Assembly: GCF_000007345.1 (NCBI RefSeq)
Contig: NC_003552.1
Span: forward strand, 4,030,001-4,094,000
Length of the DNA: 64,000 nucleotides
Direction of reading: 5' to 3'
Source of the DNA: Methanosarcina acetivorans C2A
GTDB taxonomy: Archaea > Halobacteriota > Methanosarcinia > Methanosarcinales > Methanosarcinaceae
Part shown: positions 1-8,662 of the stretch, piece by piece
How the letters are laid out: the number at the start of each line of letters is the position of its first letter
How positions within the stretch are numbered: position 1 is the first letter of the stretch
The notes under the pieces: model-generated
Told to the model about the DNA's origin: nothing
Database searches by the model: none
The model's input: the letters and a program-made list of their open reading frames with translations, nothing else
Translations under genes and position numbers: made by a program

Positions 1-23
1 CCAGACTTGAAAGTCTGGGCATT

Positions 24-662
24 GGTAAGTAGCCCAGGGGAATTTCACCCCCAGGCCCTCTCAGATCCGTACTTGAATCTCTCGATTCATACGGCTCCCA
101 TTATCCAGCCATAAAGCCTTGTTTTGTCCATTGGTTCCTCCCTTGAAGACAAGGTTGACCGCAGTTCAAAACTGGATAATACAATCCCTTCGCTCCATGC
201 CCATTACAGGCACTTCATCACTACTACGAATTGTTCCGCCCCTGTTCATCGCATCGATACTTTTGTCCTTGCGGGTCCACCGCTTGGAGGTTTCTCTTTA
301 CATCGATGAGCAGGTTCCCACGTTCCACAGAAAAGCACGAGTTAAGTTCCCGCCACCTATATACCGGTCACCATCTGGTCAGTAAACAGAGTATCTTCCA
401 GACTTATCCCAGGTTAGTCACGCCACCTGGTTTTGACGACATCATCGCGTTTTCGATACGTCTTCAGTGGTTCATTTTCATTCGGCTCCTTAACCCACAC
501 CTGACGAAGTCATAGCCTCGCCTTTTCCCATAATGCTCACTACCGTGGCTTTTGACCAAAGCAGCTTATGGGTGGTTTGGAATAACTTCCTGTAAAGCGA
601 GTCCGAGGGGTCTACCCTCATCTTTTCTGCAGCCTCGTGGCACACCATGACCCTCCGCGCTC
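24..662 (-). mobile_element. ORF-less group II intron
   Basis: The minus strand carries the 3' hallmark of a group II intron. A 34-nt domain V lies at 64-97: it begins GAGCCGTAT, has a GAGA tetraloop, and ends AGTACGGATC, with the catalytic AGC triad in place. Domain VI follows directly, a G/C-rich hairpin ending GGGCTACTTACC at about 24-35 with an A near the 3' end that could be the branch point. The 5' end is probably GAGCG at 658-662, a variant of the GTGYG consensus. At about 640 nt there is no room for a reverse transcriptase, and none of the short frames here looks like one. It would therefore depend on a maturase encoded elsewhere. Boundaries are good to a few bases. A short perfect hairpin (CCAGACTT/AAGTCTGG, 1-18) lies in the 3' flank. 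Confidence 0.8.
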
Positions 663-971
663 CTATAGCAGTAAAAAATGTATTGAAAATTTGATACAAT
701 CAAGCAAACAGGCAAACCTCTTACATGCAGTATGAAATCTGTTTAATTCAACTGTTTTTATGTTGATAAATTCGATTAATTTATAATGTTTAAAAATATA
801 CACAAAATTGTAGGTCTTAAATGAATATGTGAGTGTTTTTCGAAATAGAATTAAAACAGATAATAATAAAAAATTAGAGTTTATTGGATAAATCACAAGT
901 CTAATCTTAATTACAGATATAATGCACAATACTTGCACAGTAATGCAGACAACAATTTTGTCATTTTTCAA

Positions 972-1036
972 ATTAAAAATATAATTATGTTATCAATATT
1001 AAAAATATGATTATGTTATCAATATTAAAAATATTA
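972..1036. repeat. 26-bp direct repeat, about 2.5 copies, in AT-rich spacer
   Basis: The unit is roughly TATTAAAAATATGATTATG plus TTATCAA. It lies in the 470-bp AT-rich gap between the group II intron and the TIR gene. I see no convincing gene in 663-1130. A start-proximal Shine-Dalgarno (GGGGAGAT) for the TIR gene is near 1119-1126. Confidence 0.6.
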
Positions 1037-1130
1037 TATTATTTTCGTTGAGTTTAATAATGTAATATAAGTAGGCAAACTGGATCTAAAGTGAACATGT
1101 GTGGTTATATAATCAGAGGGGAGATCAGAA

Positions 1131-2540
1131 ATGCAAAATAAAAAAGTTTCGGCTTTTATAGGTTCTTCAAAAGAAGGGCTGGGAATTGCACAAGCAATTC
1201 AACTTGAACTGGAAGAATATGCAACTTGTACCATTTGGTATCAAGGGATCTTCGGTCTTAATGAAGGAACTCTTGAATCATTAGAAAAATCATTAGAAAA
1301 ATTTGAGTTTGCAATTCTGGTATTAACACCCGATGATGTTGTAATTAGCAGAGATAAAGTAGTACAACTACCAAGAGATAACGTATTATTTGAACTTGGA
1401 TTATTTATGGGTCGCCTTGGAAGAAAACGTGTTTTCATAGTTTATTGCGATGAAGAAAACGTCAAATTACCATCTGACCTGGCAGGAGTTACTGTGTGTC
1501 GCATCAGTAAACCAGATGAAAATAAAGAATTAAAAAAATATTCGATAACAGAATTGTTGCCAAAGATCGGGCCTGCTGTTACTAAAATTCGTTCCGAAAT
1601 ATATGAAGTTCAAAAATCTCAACCAAAACAAGTCGAAATTTACTACGTTTCTCCAACTTTGTCACATAATGAATACTACTCTCGCCTTCAGACAATTATA
1701 GAAGCTGAACTATCAAAAGTCAAAAATACAACCTGGCATTTTTGCCCACCACAGGGTGAAACATCTTATGATATATTCATGGAACTTGAAAATATACTCT
1801 CAATAACAAAACAAAATGATATTGTGCTGCTCGTCCCAAAAGATTTAAGCAATCTCCGAATAAAAAAACTGTTTCAAGAAATAATAAGAAAGTGCCCATC
1901 GGGAAAATTGGTATTTATAGATCAGCAACCTCCATCAGATTTACTAAATGATCCCTCAAATAGAATATCATTTGTGGGAATAGATAATCTCAAAGTTGGA
2001 ATCCTGGCCGCATTTGCTCTATATGACAGGATGTCAAAAATGCCTGACCGCCTTTATTGTGCTATCGAAGGACCAGGAGGAGACATGAGGAACAAAGGTT
2101 TTATAGACGGAATTAAATTTTTTGATCCAGATAACGAGGTTGAGGTTTTTACCATTGGAGATGTCGATAGATTTGAAAGTCTCCCTTACATATCGCAAAT
2201 AATCAAAAGCTGTCCTTCTGAAACAAGTTTAGGAATTTTTGCTGGAAATGACGAAACTGCACTTGCAGTTATCAGATCAGTGGAAGATTCCGAACTAAAT
2301 AACGTATTCGTAGTTGGTTGTGATGCTACCAGAGAAATGAGATCTCTTGTTGAAAGCAAAAACTCCGCAGCCATAGCTACAATAGATACGGGCCTCTTCA
2401 GTCAGGCAAAAAAAATAGTACAGGTAATCCAAACTGGAGGGGTTGAATTTCAAGAACCTAAACTCTATCCTCTGAATCTTCGCTTCAGAAAATTACTTCG
2501 AGATCAGAAATTTAGAGATATTTGGGATTCCGGGAAATGA
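1131..2540 (+). CDS. TIR-like domain fused to a RbsB/LacI-type sugar-binding domain
   Basis: 469 aa with no signal peptide, so probably cytoplasmic. Residues about 1-150 look like the TIR-like nucleotide-binding domain of the CAP12/Pycsar-effector type: it opens VSAFIGSSKEGLGIAQAI and contains DNVLFELGLFMGRLGRKRVF around residues 84-103, in which Glu88 sits where TIR NADases place the catalytic Glu. Residues about 165-455 resemble a type 1 periplasmic-binding fold, with GPGGDMRNKGFIDGIKFF, the RbsB-like FAGNDETALAVIR, and VVGCDATREMRSL followed by AAIATIDT. The likely role is a ligand-gated NAD-cleaving effector whose ligand is a sugar or nucleoside. The Shine-Dalgarno GGGGAGAT supports the start. 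The stop overlaps the kinase start as ATGA. Domain identities are fairly sure; NADase activity and a defence role are inference. Confidence 0.8.
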   Translation: MQNKKVSAFIGSSKEGLGIAQAIQLELEEYATCTIWYQGIFGLNEGTLESLEKSLEKFEFAILVLTPDDVVISRDKVVQLPRDNVLFELGLFMGRLGRKRVFIVYCDEENVKLPSDLAGVTVCRISKPDENKELKKYSITELLPKIGPAVTKIRSEIYEVQKSQPKQVEIYYVSPTLSHNEYYSRLQTIIEAELSKVKNTTWHFCPPQGETSYDIFMELENILSITKQNDIVLLVPKDLSNLRIKKLFQEIIRKCPSGKLVFIDQQPPSDLLNDPSNRISFVGIDNLKVGILAAFALYDRMSKMPDRLYCAIEGPGGDMRNKGFIDGIKFFDPDNEVEVFTIGDVDRFESLPYISQIIKSCPSETSLGIFAGNDETALAVIRSVEDSELNNVFVVGCDATREMRSLVESKNSAAIATIDTGLFSQAKKIVQVIQTGGVEFQEPKLYPLNLRFRKLLRDQKFRDIWDSGK

Positions 2541-3394
2541 ATAAAAATATAGTAATTGCTGGGTCGGCAACTGTAGATAAAATTGTCCAAAAAGGGACTA
2601 TAACTGTTAAAATAGGCGGAGTTGTTACTTATGCAGGAATTACATTCAAAAAAAAGAATTTAACTCCTATTATTATATCAAATGTATCTCACACCAATAA
2701 AGACATTATTGATTTTTTTCTAAATCAAAAAATAAGATTCATAAACGGACACACCGAGAGAACAACTGAGTTCATTAACTATATTGATGAGGAAAATAGG
2801 AAACAGGAAATGCCTTGTTGTGCCATTCCAATTGATCTTGGTACAAAGTTGAAAGAGATAGATCGCGTAGAACACATTCATTTGGGGCCTTTACATCCTG
2901 AGGATATACATCCATCTTTTTTTAAGGAAACTGAGAAAAAATTCTTTGTCAGCTTAGATGTTCAGGGTTATGTTAGAAAAGCCGAGCAAAATAAAATCAA
3001 ATACTGTGTTTCAGAGAATTTACATGACGTTCTAAATATGTCAGATGTGATAAAAGCTGAAATTAAAGAATTTGGTGAAATCCTGAAAACATATAAAATG
3101 ACTCCTGAAGAACTAATTAAGCACTATAATCTAAAAGAAATCGTAGTTACCACCGGAAAAAAAGGCGGATATATCGTGTCCGATTCCGGAAAAAGAACAG
3201 AATATAGAGCACATAGAGTCAAAAAAGTCGTAGATACAACAGGAGCAGGAGACGTATTTTTTGCATCTTATATTGCTTCGAGGTACTATAGAAAACGTGA
3301 TGCAAAAGAATCAAGCAATTATGCAGCATATATATCTGCAAAACATATTGAGGGGAACTATATCCACCAAGAACTACTGGAAATAAATATCTAA
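2537..3394 (+). CDS. PfkB/ribokinase-family sugar or nucleoside kinase
   Basis: 285 aa from the ATG at 2537. That start overlaps the upstream stop as ATGA, so translation is probably coupled; a TTG at 2522 is a poorer alternative. The C-terminal PfkB signature DTTGAGDVFFASY is intact, with catalytic-base Asp at about residue 239. An N-terminal glycine pair (KIGGVVTYAGI, about residues 28-38) fits the substrate-binding site. The family phosphorylates sugars, nucleosides or related alcohols with ATP. The middle of the protein is divergent and I cannot assign a substrate. Its coupling to a TIR protein with a sugar-binding domain suggests that it makes or removes the ligand sensed there (inference). 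Base composition is more AT-rich than in genes from 3545 onward, which fits an acquired unit. Confidence 0.8.
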   Translation: MNKNIVIAGSATVDKIVQKGTITVKIGGVVTYAGITFKKKNLTPIIISNVSHTNKDIIDFFLNQKIRFINGHTERTTEFINYIDEENRKQEMPCCAIPIDLGTKLKEIDRVEHIHLGPLHPEDIHPSFFKETEKKFFVSLDVQGYVRKAEQNKIKYCVSENLHDVLNMSDVIKAEIKEFGEILKTYKMTPEELIKHYNLKEIVVTTGKKGGYIVSDSGKRTEYRAHRVKKVVDTTGAGDVFFASYIASRYYRKRDAKESSNYAAYISAKHIEGNYIHQELLEINI

Positions 3395-3544
3395 TTAACT
3401 ATTGTAATATTGAACTGTTGTGACATTTAACTATTGTAACCATCCAACTTTGCCAAAACCAGTTAAAAGAGATTGATTTTTAAATTGAATACTAATCGGT
3501 AACTTATGAAAAATTAAAAATATACAAAAGCGGGACGAAAAAAC

Positions 3545-4519
3545 ATGAAAAAAATAGGGATCGCGATCACCGACCCGGAAGACTGGACAGCCCGGGCACT
3601 CATCACTGCAGCGAAGGAAAAAGGCTTTTTTCCTTTTATTCTGGACCTCAGGATAGCAGAGGTTAGCATAAGTTCAAAAACTTCCGAGCCGGCAACTCTT
3701 TTTAAAGCAGGGGAAATCCTGCTCTCGGATCTTGACGCCCTTATTGTCAGAGATGTAGGGGCAGGGGCTTTTGAAGGAGTGTCTTTCAGGTTTGATATCC
3801 TGAGGGAACTGGAGGCAGGAGGAGTCACGGTCATGAACTCTCCGGAAGCAATTCAGAATGCAGCAAACAAGTACCATGCTTCTTACCTCCTGGCAAGAGC
3901 CGGGCTGCCAGTGCCTGAGACTGTAGCCGTCCAGAGCGTTGAAGCAGCCTTAAGGGCAGCGTCCGGGTTCGGAGATGCCGTCATAAAACCTGTTTTTGGA
4001 TATAAGGGAAAGGATATCGCAAGGGTAAAAGACGGAGAAATCAGGTTTTCAGACCGGAAAACAGGACCTGGAACTGTGGAAGAGATTCTTGAAAAGCTGC
4101 TTGAAGAGAGGGGGATGCTGTATATTCAGGAATTTATAGAAAACCCTGGGAGGGACATCAGGGCTTTTGTCGTGGGAGGCAAAGCAATAGGTGCAATTTA
4201 CCGAAAAGCTGCTGCAGGTTCCTGGGTAAACAACCTCAGCCGAGGAGGAAGTGCAGACCGCTGTGTACTTGCAGAGGAACAAAAAGAAATCGCGGAAAAA
4301 GCCGCCCTTGCAGTAGGCACGACATTTGCGGGTATTGATATAATAGAAGGGGCCAAAGCTCAAACTGGCAATGAAAATAAAAAAACTGAAGATAAAAGCA
4401 CTGGCCAGGGCTCCAGGATACTTGAAGTCAACGGAACGCCTTCAGGAAAAGGGATTTTCGATGCATGGGGGATTAACCCTGCCGAATATATCCTGGAATA
4501 CCTGCAAAATATTTTATGA
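3545..4519 (+). CDS. mptN: ATP-grasp ligase, tetrahydromethanopterin:alpha-L-glutamate ligase (MptN-like)
   Basis: 324 aa of the RimK-like ATP-grasp family. After an N-terminal Rossmann-like part come [37 protein letters not shown] (ATP-binding Lys), [20 protein letters not shown] and the metal-binding [12 protein letters not shown] near the C-terminus. In Methanosarcina the family member with this layout adds glutamate to tetrahydromethanopterin to give tetrahydrosarcinapterin, the C1 carrier of methanogenesis. The specific substrate is inferred from organism and similarity; other RimK homologues act on F420 or on proteins. A hydrophilic insert at about residues 278-297 ([20 protein letters not shown]) precedes the final metal motif and is probably a surface loop. 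It seems monocistronic. Confidence 0.75.
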   Translation: MKKIGIAITDPEDWTARALITAAKEKGFFPFILDLRIAEVSISSKTSEPATLFKAGEILLSDLDALIVRDVGAGAFEGVSFRFDILRELEAGGVTVMNSPEAIQNAANKYHASYLLARAGLPVPETVAVQSVEAALRAASGFGDAVIKPVFGYKGKDIARVKDGEIRFSDRKTGPGTVEEILEKLLEERGMLYIQEFIENPGRDIRAFVVGGKAIGAIYRKAAAGSWVNNLSRGGSADRCVLAEEQKEIAEKAALAVGTTFAGIDIIEGAKAQTGNENKKTEDKSTGQGSRILEVNGTPSGKGIFDAWGINPAEYILEYLQNIL

Positions 4520-4556
4520 ATTAACTATAAATGTTATTGTGGATAGTAAACATATT

Positions 4557-4646
4557 TTAGGAAGATCTCCAATATTAGGAAGATCTCCAATATTAGGAAG
4601 ATCTCCAATATTAGGAAGATCTCCAATATTAGGAAGATCTCCAATA
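4557..4646. repeat. 18-bp minisatellite, five copies
   Basis: Tandem GAAGATCTCCAATATTAG units start at 4561, 4579, 4597, 4615 and 4633; the last is truncated. They lie in the gap between mptN and pth2. Each unit contains AGATCT, and 18 bp keeps reading frames open on both strands, which explains spurious repetitive ORFs here. Confidence 0.95.
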
Positions 4647-4861
4647 GAGATATTTTCAACTCTGTAAATATACCAATATCTATAAACTATCCCCCATATC
4701 TGTAAACTATCTGACCTGTGAAAACAGTAAGCAGCCTGTAAAACCAAAGCTTTAAAAGAAGACTTTAAGAAACCCCTGAAGAAACAGTCAAGCTCGGTCC
4801 GGAAAGCTGTACAGAAAACATTTAAGATATAGGTTGACCTTGACTATGCCCGAGGAAAAGG

Positions 4862-5209
4862 ATGAGCGAATACAAACAGTGTATAGTTACCCGGGACGAC
4901 CTGAAGCTTTCAAAAGGTAAGTTTGCCGTACAGGTAGCTCACGCAGCTCTTTCTGCGGCTGAATGGGCAAGCAAAAGCGACCTTGAAAAATGGAAAGAAG
5001 GAGGACAAAAAAAAATTGTCCTGAGAGTTCCCACCATTAAGGACCTGTATGAACTTAAGGAAAAAGCAAGACGGGAAGGACTCCCGACAGCCCTGATACA
5101 GGACGCAGGCCTTACGGAAATTCCGGCTGGGACGGTCACGGTGCTTGGGATAGGCCCGGCAAAAGAAGAGGTTATAGATAAGGTTACGCGGGATCTCAAA
5201 CTTGTTTAA
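4862..5209 (+). CDS. pth2: Peptidyl-tRNA hydrolase, archaeal/eukaryotic type (Pth2)
   Basis: 115 aa, the normal length for Pth2. It releases peptides from peptidyl-tRNA that has dropped off the ribosome. Recognisable features are the opening [20 protein letters not shown], the conserved VAHAAL segment, and the end [20 protein letters not shown] followed by VLGIGP, which holds the conserved Gln/Asp/Thr region of the family. An AGGAAAAGG stretch directly precedes the ATG. It stands alone between a minisatellite and the transglutaminase-like gene. Confidence 0.93.
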   Translation: MSEYKQCIVTRDDLKLSKGKFAVQVAHAALSAAEWASKSDLEKWKEGGQKKIVLRVPTIKDLYELKEKARREGLPTALIQDAGLTEIPAGTVTVLGIGPAKEEVIDKVTRDLKLV

Positions 5210-5321
5210 ATGCCACAAAAAGGATTGAACCCGTTCTAAAAAAGTGAGAAAAGGATACCTGAAGAGATGTTTCCACGGACAGAAAAAAGTTCTGCCTGTT
5301 ATTCTATTCAGGAGGGCATCA

Positions 5322-6572
5322 ATGAATAACCCGGAGTTTTCAGAAAAAAACGCACCAGAAAAAAACGCACTCTCGATTATTGCTGTCTTATTTATATGCC
5401 TTGTACTTGTTACAATTATCGGGTTTCTCTTTTCGGAGTCAATTGGCAATTTTACGAATGACTTAAAAGGTTATCTTGGATTGGGCGCGGAGCCTGAAAT
5501 CTCTGAAGAGGTATTCATACCTGAGAGGGCTTCTTTTACTTTTCCGGCAGTCCCTTCGTACTCCACTTCGAATAAAGAACTTACTCCAGTCCTGAGAACT
5601 CCATTGCAGCCCGGTTTTTCTCTGAGCAGCAATTACCAGACCTCGGAGTATTACCAGGGTGGAATAAGTTATGTTAAAATCAGCATTAAAAACGAAGGTC
5701 GAAACCCGATCTTTATTGATAGGTACGGAGTTTCGGTTAACGCCTCCGTAAACCGTATCTTTTCCGAAGACTGCGGAGTTTTGCTTGTTCCGGGGGAAGA
5801 GCAAAATCTCGGGGTAATCGCAGTTGAGGTCCCTGAAGAAGAAAAAGCCACCATCAACATAGTCCTCTGGCTGCTTGCCTCGACCTCGGAAGGGAAATGG
5901 CACGAGTACGAGCCCTATTTTATGAACGGAGTCGTTACCGATCTAAAGCCAATGCCCGAAAAAATTACTCCGAAATACCGATATAACCCTTCCTATTACT
6001 TTAAAACAATAAACCGACTTGTGGAGCCATCCGAACCGGACGTGAGAGCCAGAGCAGCCGAAGTAGCTCGTTCATATCCCGGAGCTTATAATATCTACCA
6101 GATCTGCGCCCTCTTTGACACGGTAAAAGAAGATATCGAATACGTAAGTGATCCGAGGGGTAACGACATATGGGAACCAGCCAATGTTACTCTGAGAATA
6201 GGAGCCGGAGACTGCGAGGATCAGGCAATTCTTCTTTCCTCCATGATCGAAGCTGTGGGAGGGACTACCCGGGTTTACCTGACAGATAACCATGCCTTTG
6301 CAGCCGTTTATATAGGCAACGGAACCGATGCAATTGAAGCCGAAGTTAAAGGAATAAGGGCTTATTACGGAAATGTTGACGTAAACTACCTGACTGACGA
6401 ATACGGTTCCTGGCTCATGCTCGACCCGACTTCCAGCCTTTATGCAGGCGGGCTTCCCGGAAAAACAGCCCAGACAAAGGTCCATGCCGTCGGGGAAAAC
6501 GAAACTTACAGGAGCTGGACCTTCATAAACACAAGCACAGTTAAAGTCATTGACATAAGTCCCGGGGATTGA
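5322..6572 (+). CDS. Membrane-anchored transglutaminase-like (cysteine protease fold) protein
   Basis: 416 aa from the ATG at 5322, chosen because GGAGGG lies 5 nt upstream; a GTG at 5244 would give a longer form without a good ribosome site. One N-terminal membrane segment (LSIIAVLFICLVLVTIIGFL, about residues 17-36) is followed by an extracytoplasmic part. The transglutaminase core has GDCEDQAILLSSMI (catalytic Cys), TDNHAFAAVYI (catalytic His) and, near the end, WLMLDPTS (candidate Asp). Archaeal members are usually predicted proteases or amidases of the cell envelope; the substrate is unknown. The region between anchor and catalytic domain (about 80-220) looks like a beta-sandwich. Confidence 0.75.
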   Translation: MNNPEFSEKNAPEKNALSIIAVLFICLVLVTIIGFLFSESIGNFTNDLKGYLGLGAEPEISEEVFIPERASFTFPAVPSYSTSNKELTPVLRTPLQPGFSLSSNYQTSEYYQGGISYVKISIKNEGRNPIFIDRYGVSVNASVNRIFSEDCGVLLVPGEEQNLGVIAVEVPEEEKATINIVLWLLASTSEGKWHEYEPYFMNGVVTDLKPMPEKITPKYRYNPSYYFKTINRLVEPSEPDVRARAAEVARSYPGAYNIYQICALFDTVKEDIEYVSDPRGNDIWEPANVTLRIGAGDCEDQAILLSSMIEAVGGTTRVYLTDNHAFAAVYIGNGTDAIEAEVKGIRAYYGNVDVNYLTDEYGSWLMLDPTSSLYAGGLPGKTAQTKVHAVGENETYRSWTFINTSTVKVIDISPGD

Positions 6573-6751
6573 AATCGGTTCCGTATATTAACAAGTGAGA
6601 CCCTTTCAGGAAGAAAATATATCCGGAGGGATCTGCATCAGACAATCAGCCGATTAGCTGTTAATCAGTAGTTTTTACCTTTTTAATTATCCTTACTTAA
6701 AGAATCCAGCCTTAAATTTTACCCATTTATAAAGAGGAGTGTTTGCAACCC

Positions 6752-8068
6752 ATGGAAGTTCCAGAAATTGAAAAACAGATCGGAATAAATCTTTACTCTA
6801 CTAACACCGAAGGTCTCGGAGGTCGACTCCGGCAGGAAGTGGAGGATTTTATTGTTAAAGAGATTACAAATAGAGAGGAAGGAAAGGATGGGAGATACCT
6901 TGTTCTCGAACTCACAAAACGCGACTGGGATACCCACCACTTTACCCGGACCCTGGCAAAAATCCTGCAGATAAGCCAGAAGCGAATAAGCGTTGCAGGC
7001 ACAAAAGACAAGCGAGCCCTCACCACCCAGAAGATCAGCATTTTCGATATCGATGCCCTGGAAATTGAAAAAATCCATTTAAAAGATGTAGAGCTGAAAG
7101 TCCTGGGTCGATCCCGAAAGTCCGTGGAACTCGGAGACCTGTGGGGAAACGAGTTTATAATTACAATCAGGGACATATCAAGTTCTCCCGAAGAAACCAG
7201 AACCATACTGGAGAAAACAAACAGCAAAGTCCTGACCCAGGGAGGAGTCCCGAATTTTTTCGGGGTCCAGCGTTTCGGCTCTGTCCGCTCTGTGACTCAC
7301 CTGGTCGGAAAAGCCATTGTTGAAGGAAACTTTGAAAAAGCTGCCATGCTCTACATTGCCGAGCCCTTCCCGGAAGAACCCGAGGAGACAAAAGCAGCCC
7401 GCCAGTTCGTAAAAGAGACCCGCGACTTCAAAGAAGGCCTCAAAACCTATCCCCTCCGCCTGGGCCACGAAAGGGCAATGATGAACCACCTCATCTCAAA
7501 CCCTGAGGACTATTCCGGAGCCTTCAGCGTGCTCCCTAAAAACCTGTACAGGATGTTCGTACACGCCTACCAGTCTTATATTTATAACATGATCCTCTGC
7601 CGCAGGATCGAAAGTGGCATCTCCTTAAACAGGGCAGTGGAAGGAGACATCGTCTGCTTCAGGAACGAAGCCGGGCTTCCGGACTCATCAAAGACGGAAA
7701 AAGTCACTTCCGAAACCGTAAACGCCATGAACCGCCTGATAAAGCACGGCAGAGCCTTCATAACCGCCCCTCTTCCGGGCTTTAACACCGAATTTGCATC
7801 CGGGGTCCCCGGAGAAATCGAAAGTAAGATCCTTAAAGAACTTAGAGTTTCGCTTGAAGGCTTTAATGTGGAAGAGTTCCCGGAAATGAGTTCGAAAGGT
7901 ACCCGCAGAGAAGTCCTCCTGCAGGTTGAACCGAAATTTGAGGTTGGAGAAGACGAGTTAAACCCTGGAAAATCAAAAACTGTGCTTGAGTTCATGCTGC
8001 CCAAGGGAAGTTACGCTACAACCGTGCTGCGGGAATACATGAAAGTTGATCCCTTGCAGATGAGCTGA
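6752..8068 (+). CDS. truD: tRNA pseudouridine synthase TruD
   Basis: 438 aa from the ATG at 6752. The TTG at 6743 is only 2-3 nt from the GAGGAG Shine-Dalgarno, so the ATG is preferred although its spacing is long. The protein converts a uridine (U13 in bacterial tRNA) to pseudouridine. The family motif AGTKDKRALTTQ, with the catalytic Asp, is at about residues 81-92. NFFGVQRFGSVRSVTHLVG and the C-terminal LPKGSYATTVLREYMK are also characteristic. The length fits archaeal TruD, which carries a large inserted domain. It is flanked by spacers of 180-260 bp and appears monocistronic. Confidence 0.93.
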   Translation: MEVPEIEKQIGINLYSTNTEGLGGRLRQEVEDFIVKEITNREEGKDGRYLVLELTKRDWDTHHFTRTLAKILQISQKRISVAGTKDKRALTTQKISIFDIDALEIEKIHLKDVELKVLGRSRKSVELGDLWGNEFIITIRDISSSPEETRTILEKTNSKVLTQGGVPNFFGVQRFGSVRSVTHLVGKAIVEGNFEKAAMLYIAEPFPEEPEETKAARQFVKETRDFKEGLKTYPLRLGHERAMMNHLISNPEDYSGAFSVLPKNLYRMFVHAYQSYIYNMILCRRIESGISLNRAVEGDIVCFRNEAGLPDSSKTEKVTSETVNAMNRLIKHGRAFITAPLPGFNTEFASGVPGEIESKILKELRVSLEGFNVEEFPEMSSKGTRREVLLQVEPKFEVGEDELNPGKSKTVLEFMLPKGSYATTVLREYMKVDPLQMS

Positions 8069-8329
8069 TATACTGAGAACTCAAAACAAACCGGACTGAA
8101 GAAAAAACTTGAAAAATAGACTTTTCGAGCCGAAATCTGCTGTTATTGCCTGGAAAACTGATCCCCTCTACCTCAATCGGGGTGCTTTTCAGGATGTATC
8201 GGAGATTTGAGAAGTTCAAGAAGAAACAATAAAAGCCAGTCTTAAAAGAGAAGGAAAAAGAGGATATCGCAGCCAAGTACATTGAATTAATTTGGTAAAT
8301 TGGAGAAAAAGCGGCAATATTCGATATTC

Positions 8330-8662
8330 TCAAAACTGCCTCCTCTTTCGGATCCCATACATAAGAAATGCAATGCCAAACAAAAAGATTACAAACATAA
8401 ACAAGAAGGCAAGAGCAACAAAGAATCCGAATCCAAGCCCGGCGTTATAAGGTTCTATAGCTTTAATAGAAAGAAGAATAACCCCCGTAAGAGCTATTAA
8501 CCAGGAGCCAAAGACAAGGACTCTGTTATTCATTTTTATCAGAAGTATTACCAGCAGGATTAGCATTGCAGCTATGGCGACCTGAGGAAAATAATAGGAT
8601 GCAGAACTCTCGAGACCCTTTGTAAAGGAGACCCTTTGTAAAGAACAGACCTTAATCTCCAT
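8330..8662 (-). CDS. Small membrane protein, three to four helices
   Basis: 110 aa from the ATG at 8660-8662. I do not recognise a family. Three hydrophobic stretches are clear (ending LLVILLIKM, SWLIALTGVILLSI and FFVALAFLFMFVIFLFGIAF), followed by a basic tail RKRRQF that suggests a cytoplasmic C-terminus. The start overlaps the stop of the decayed PQQ gene upstream, so the two were probably cotranscribed. A perfect 16-bp tandem duplication lies near its N-terminus and shifts frame, so the first dozen residues may be altered. It could equally be the C-terminal membrane part of the neighbouring damaged gene. Confidence 0.5.
   Translation of the reverse strand: MEIKVCSLQRVSFTKGLESSASYYFPQVAIAAMLILLVILLIKMNNRVLVFGSWLIALTGVILLSIKAIEPYNAGLGFGFFVALAFLFMFVIFLFGIAFLMYGIRKRRQF
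8612..8643. repeat. Perfect 16-bp tandem duplication
   Basis: GAGACCCTTTGTAAAG occurs twice back to back (8612-8627, 8628-8643). Sixteen is not a multiple of three, so the duplication changes the reading frame at the junction of the PQQ pseudogene and the small membrane protein. Confidence 0.9.

Noticed and set aside
490-699. Short minus-strand frame in the intron
   Set aside because: It coincides with the 5' part of the group II intron RNA and shows no protein-like pattern.
663-971. 102-aa minus-strand frame
   Set aside because: AT-rich, Ile/Phe/Asn-dominated translation without ribosome site; typical chance frame in low-GC spacer.
4371-4747. Frames with repeated GRSPIL or IGDLPN
   Set aside because: They are translations of the 18-bp minisatellite on the two strands, overlapping the end of mptN.
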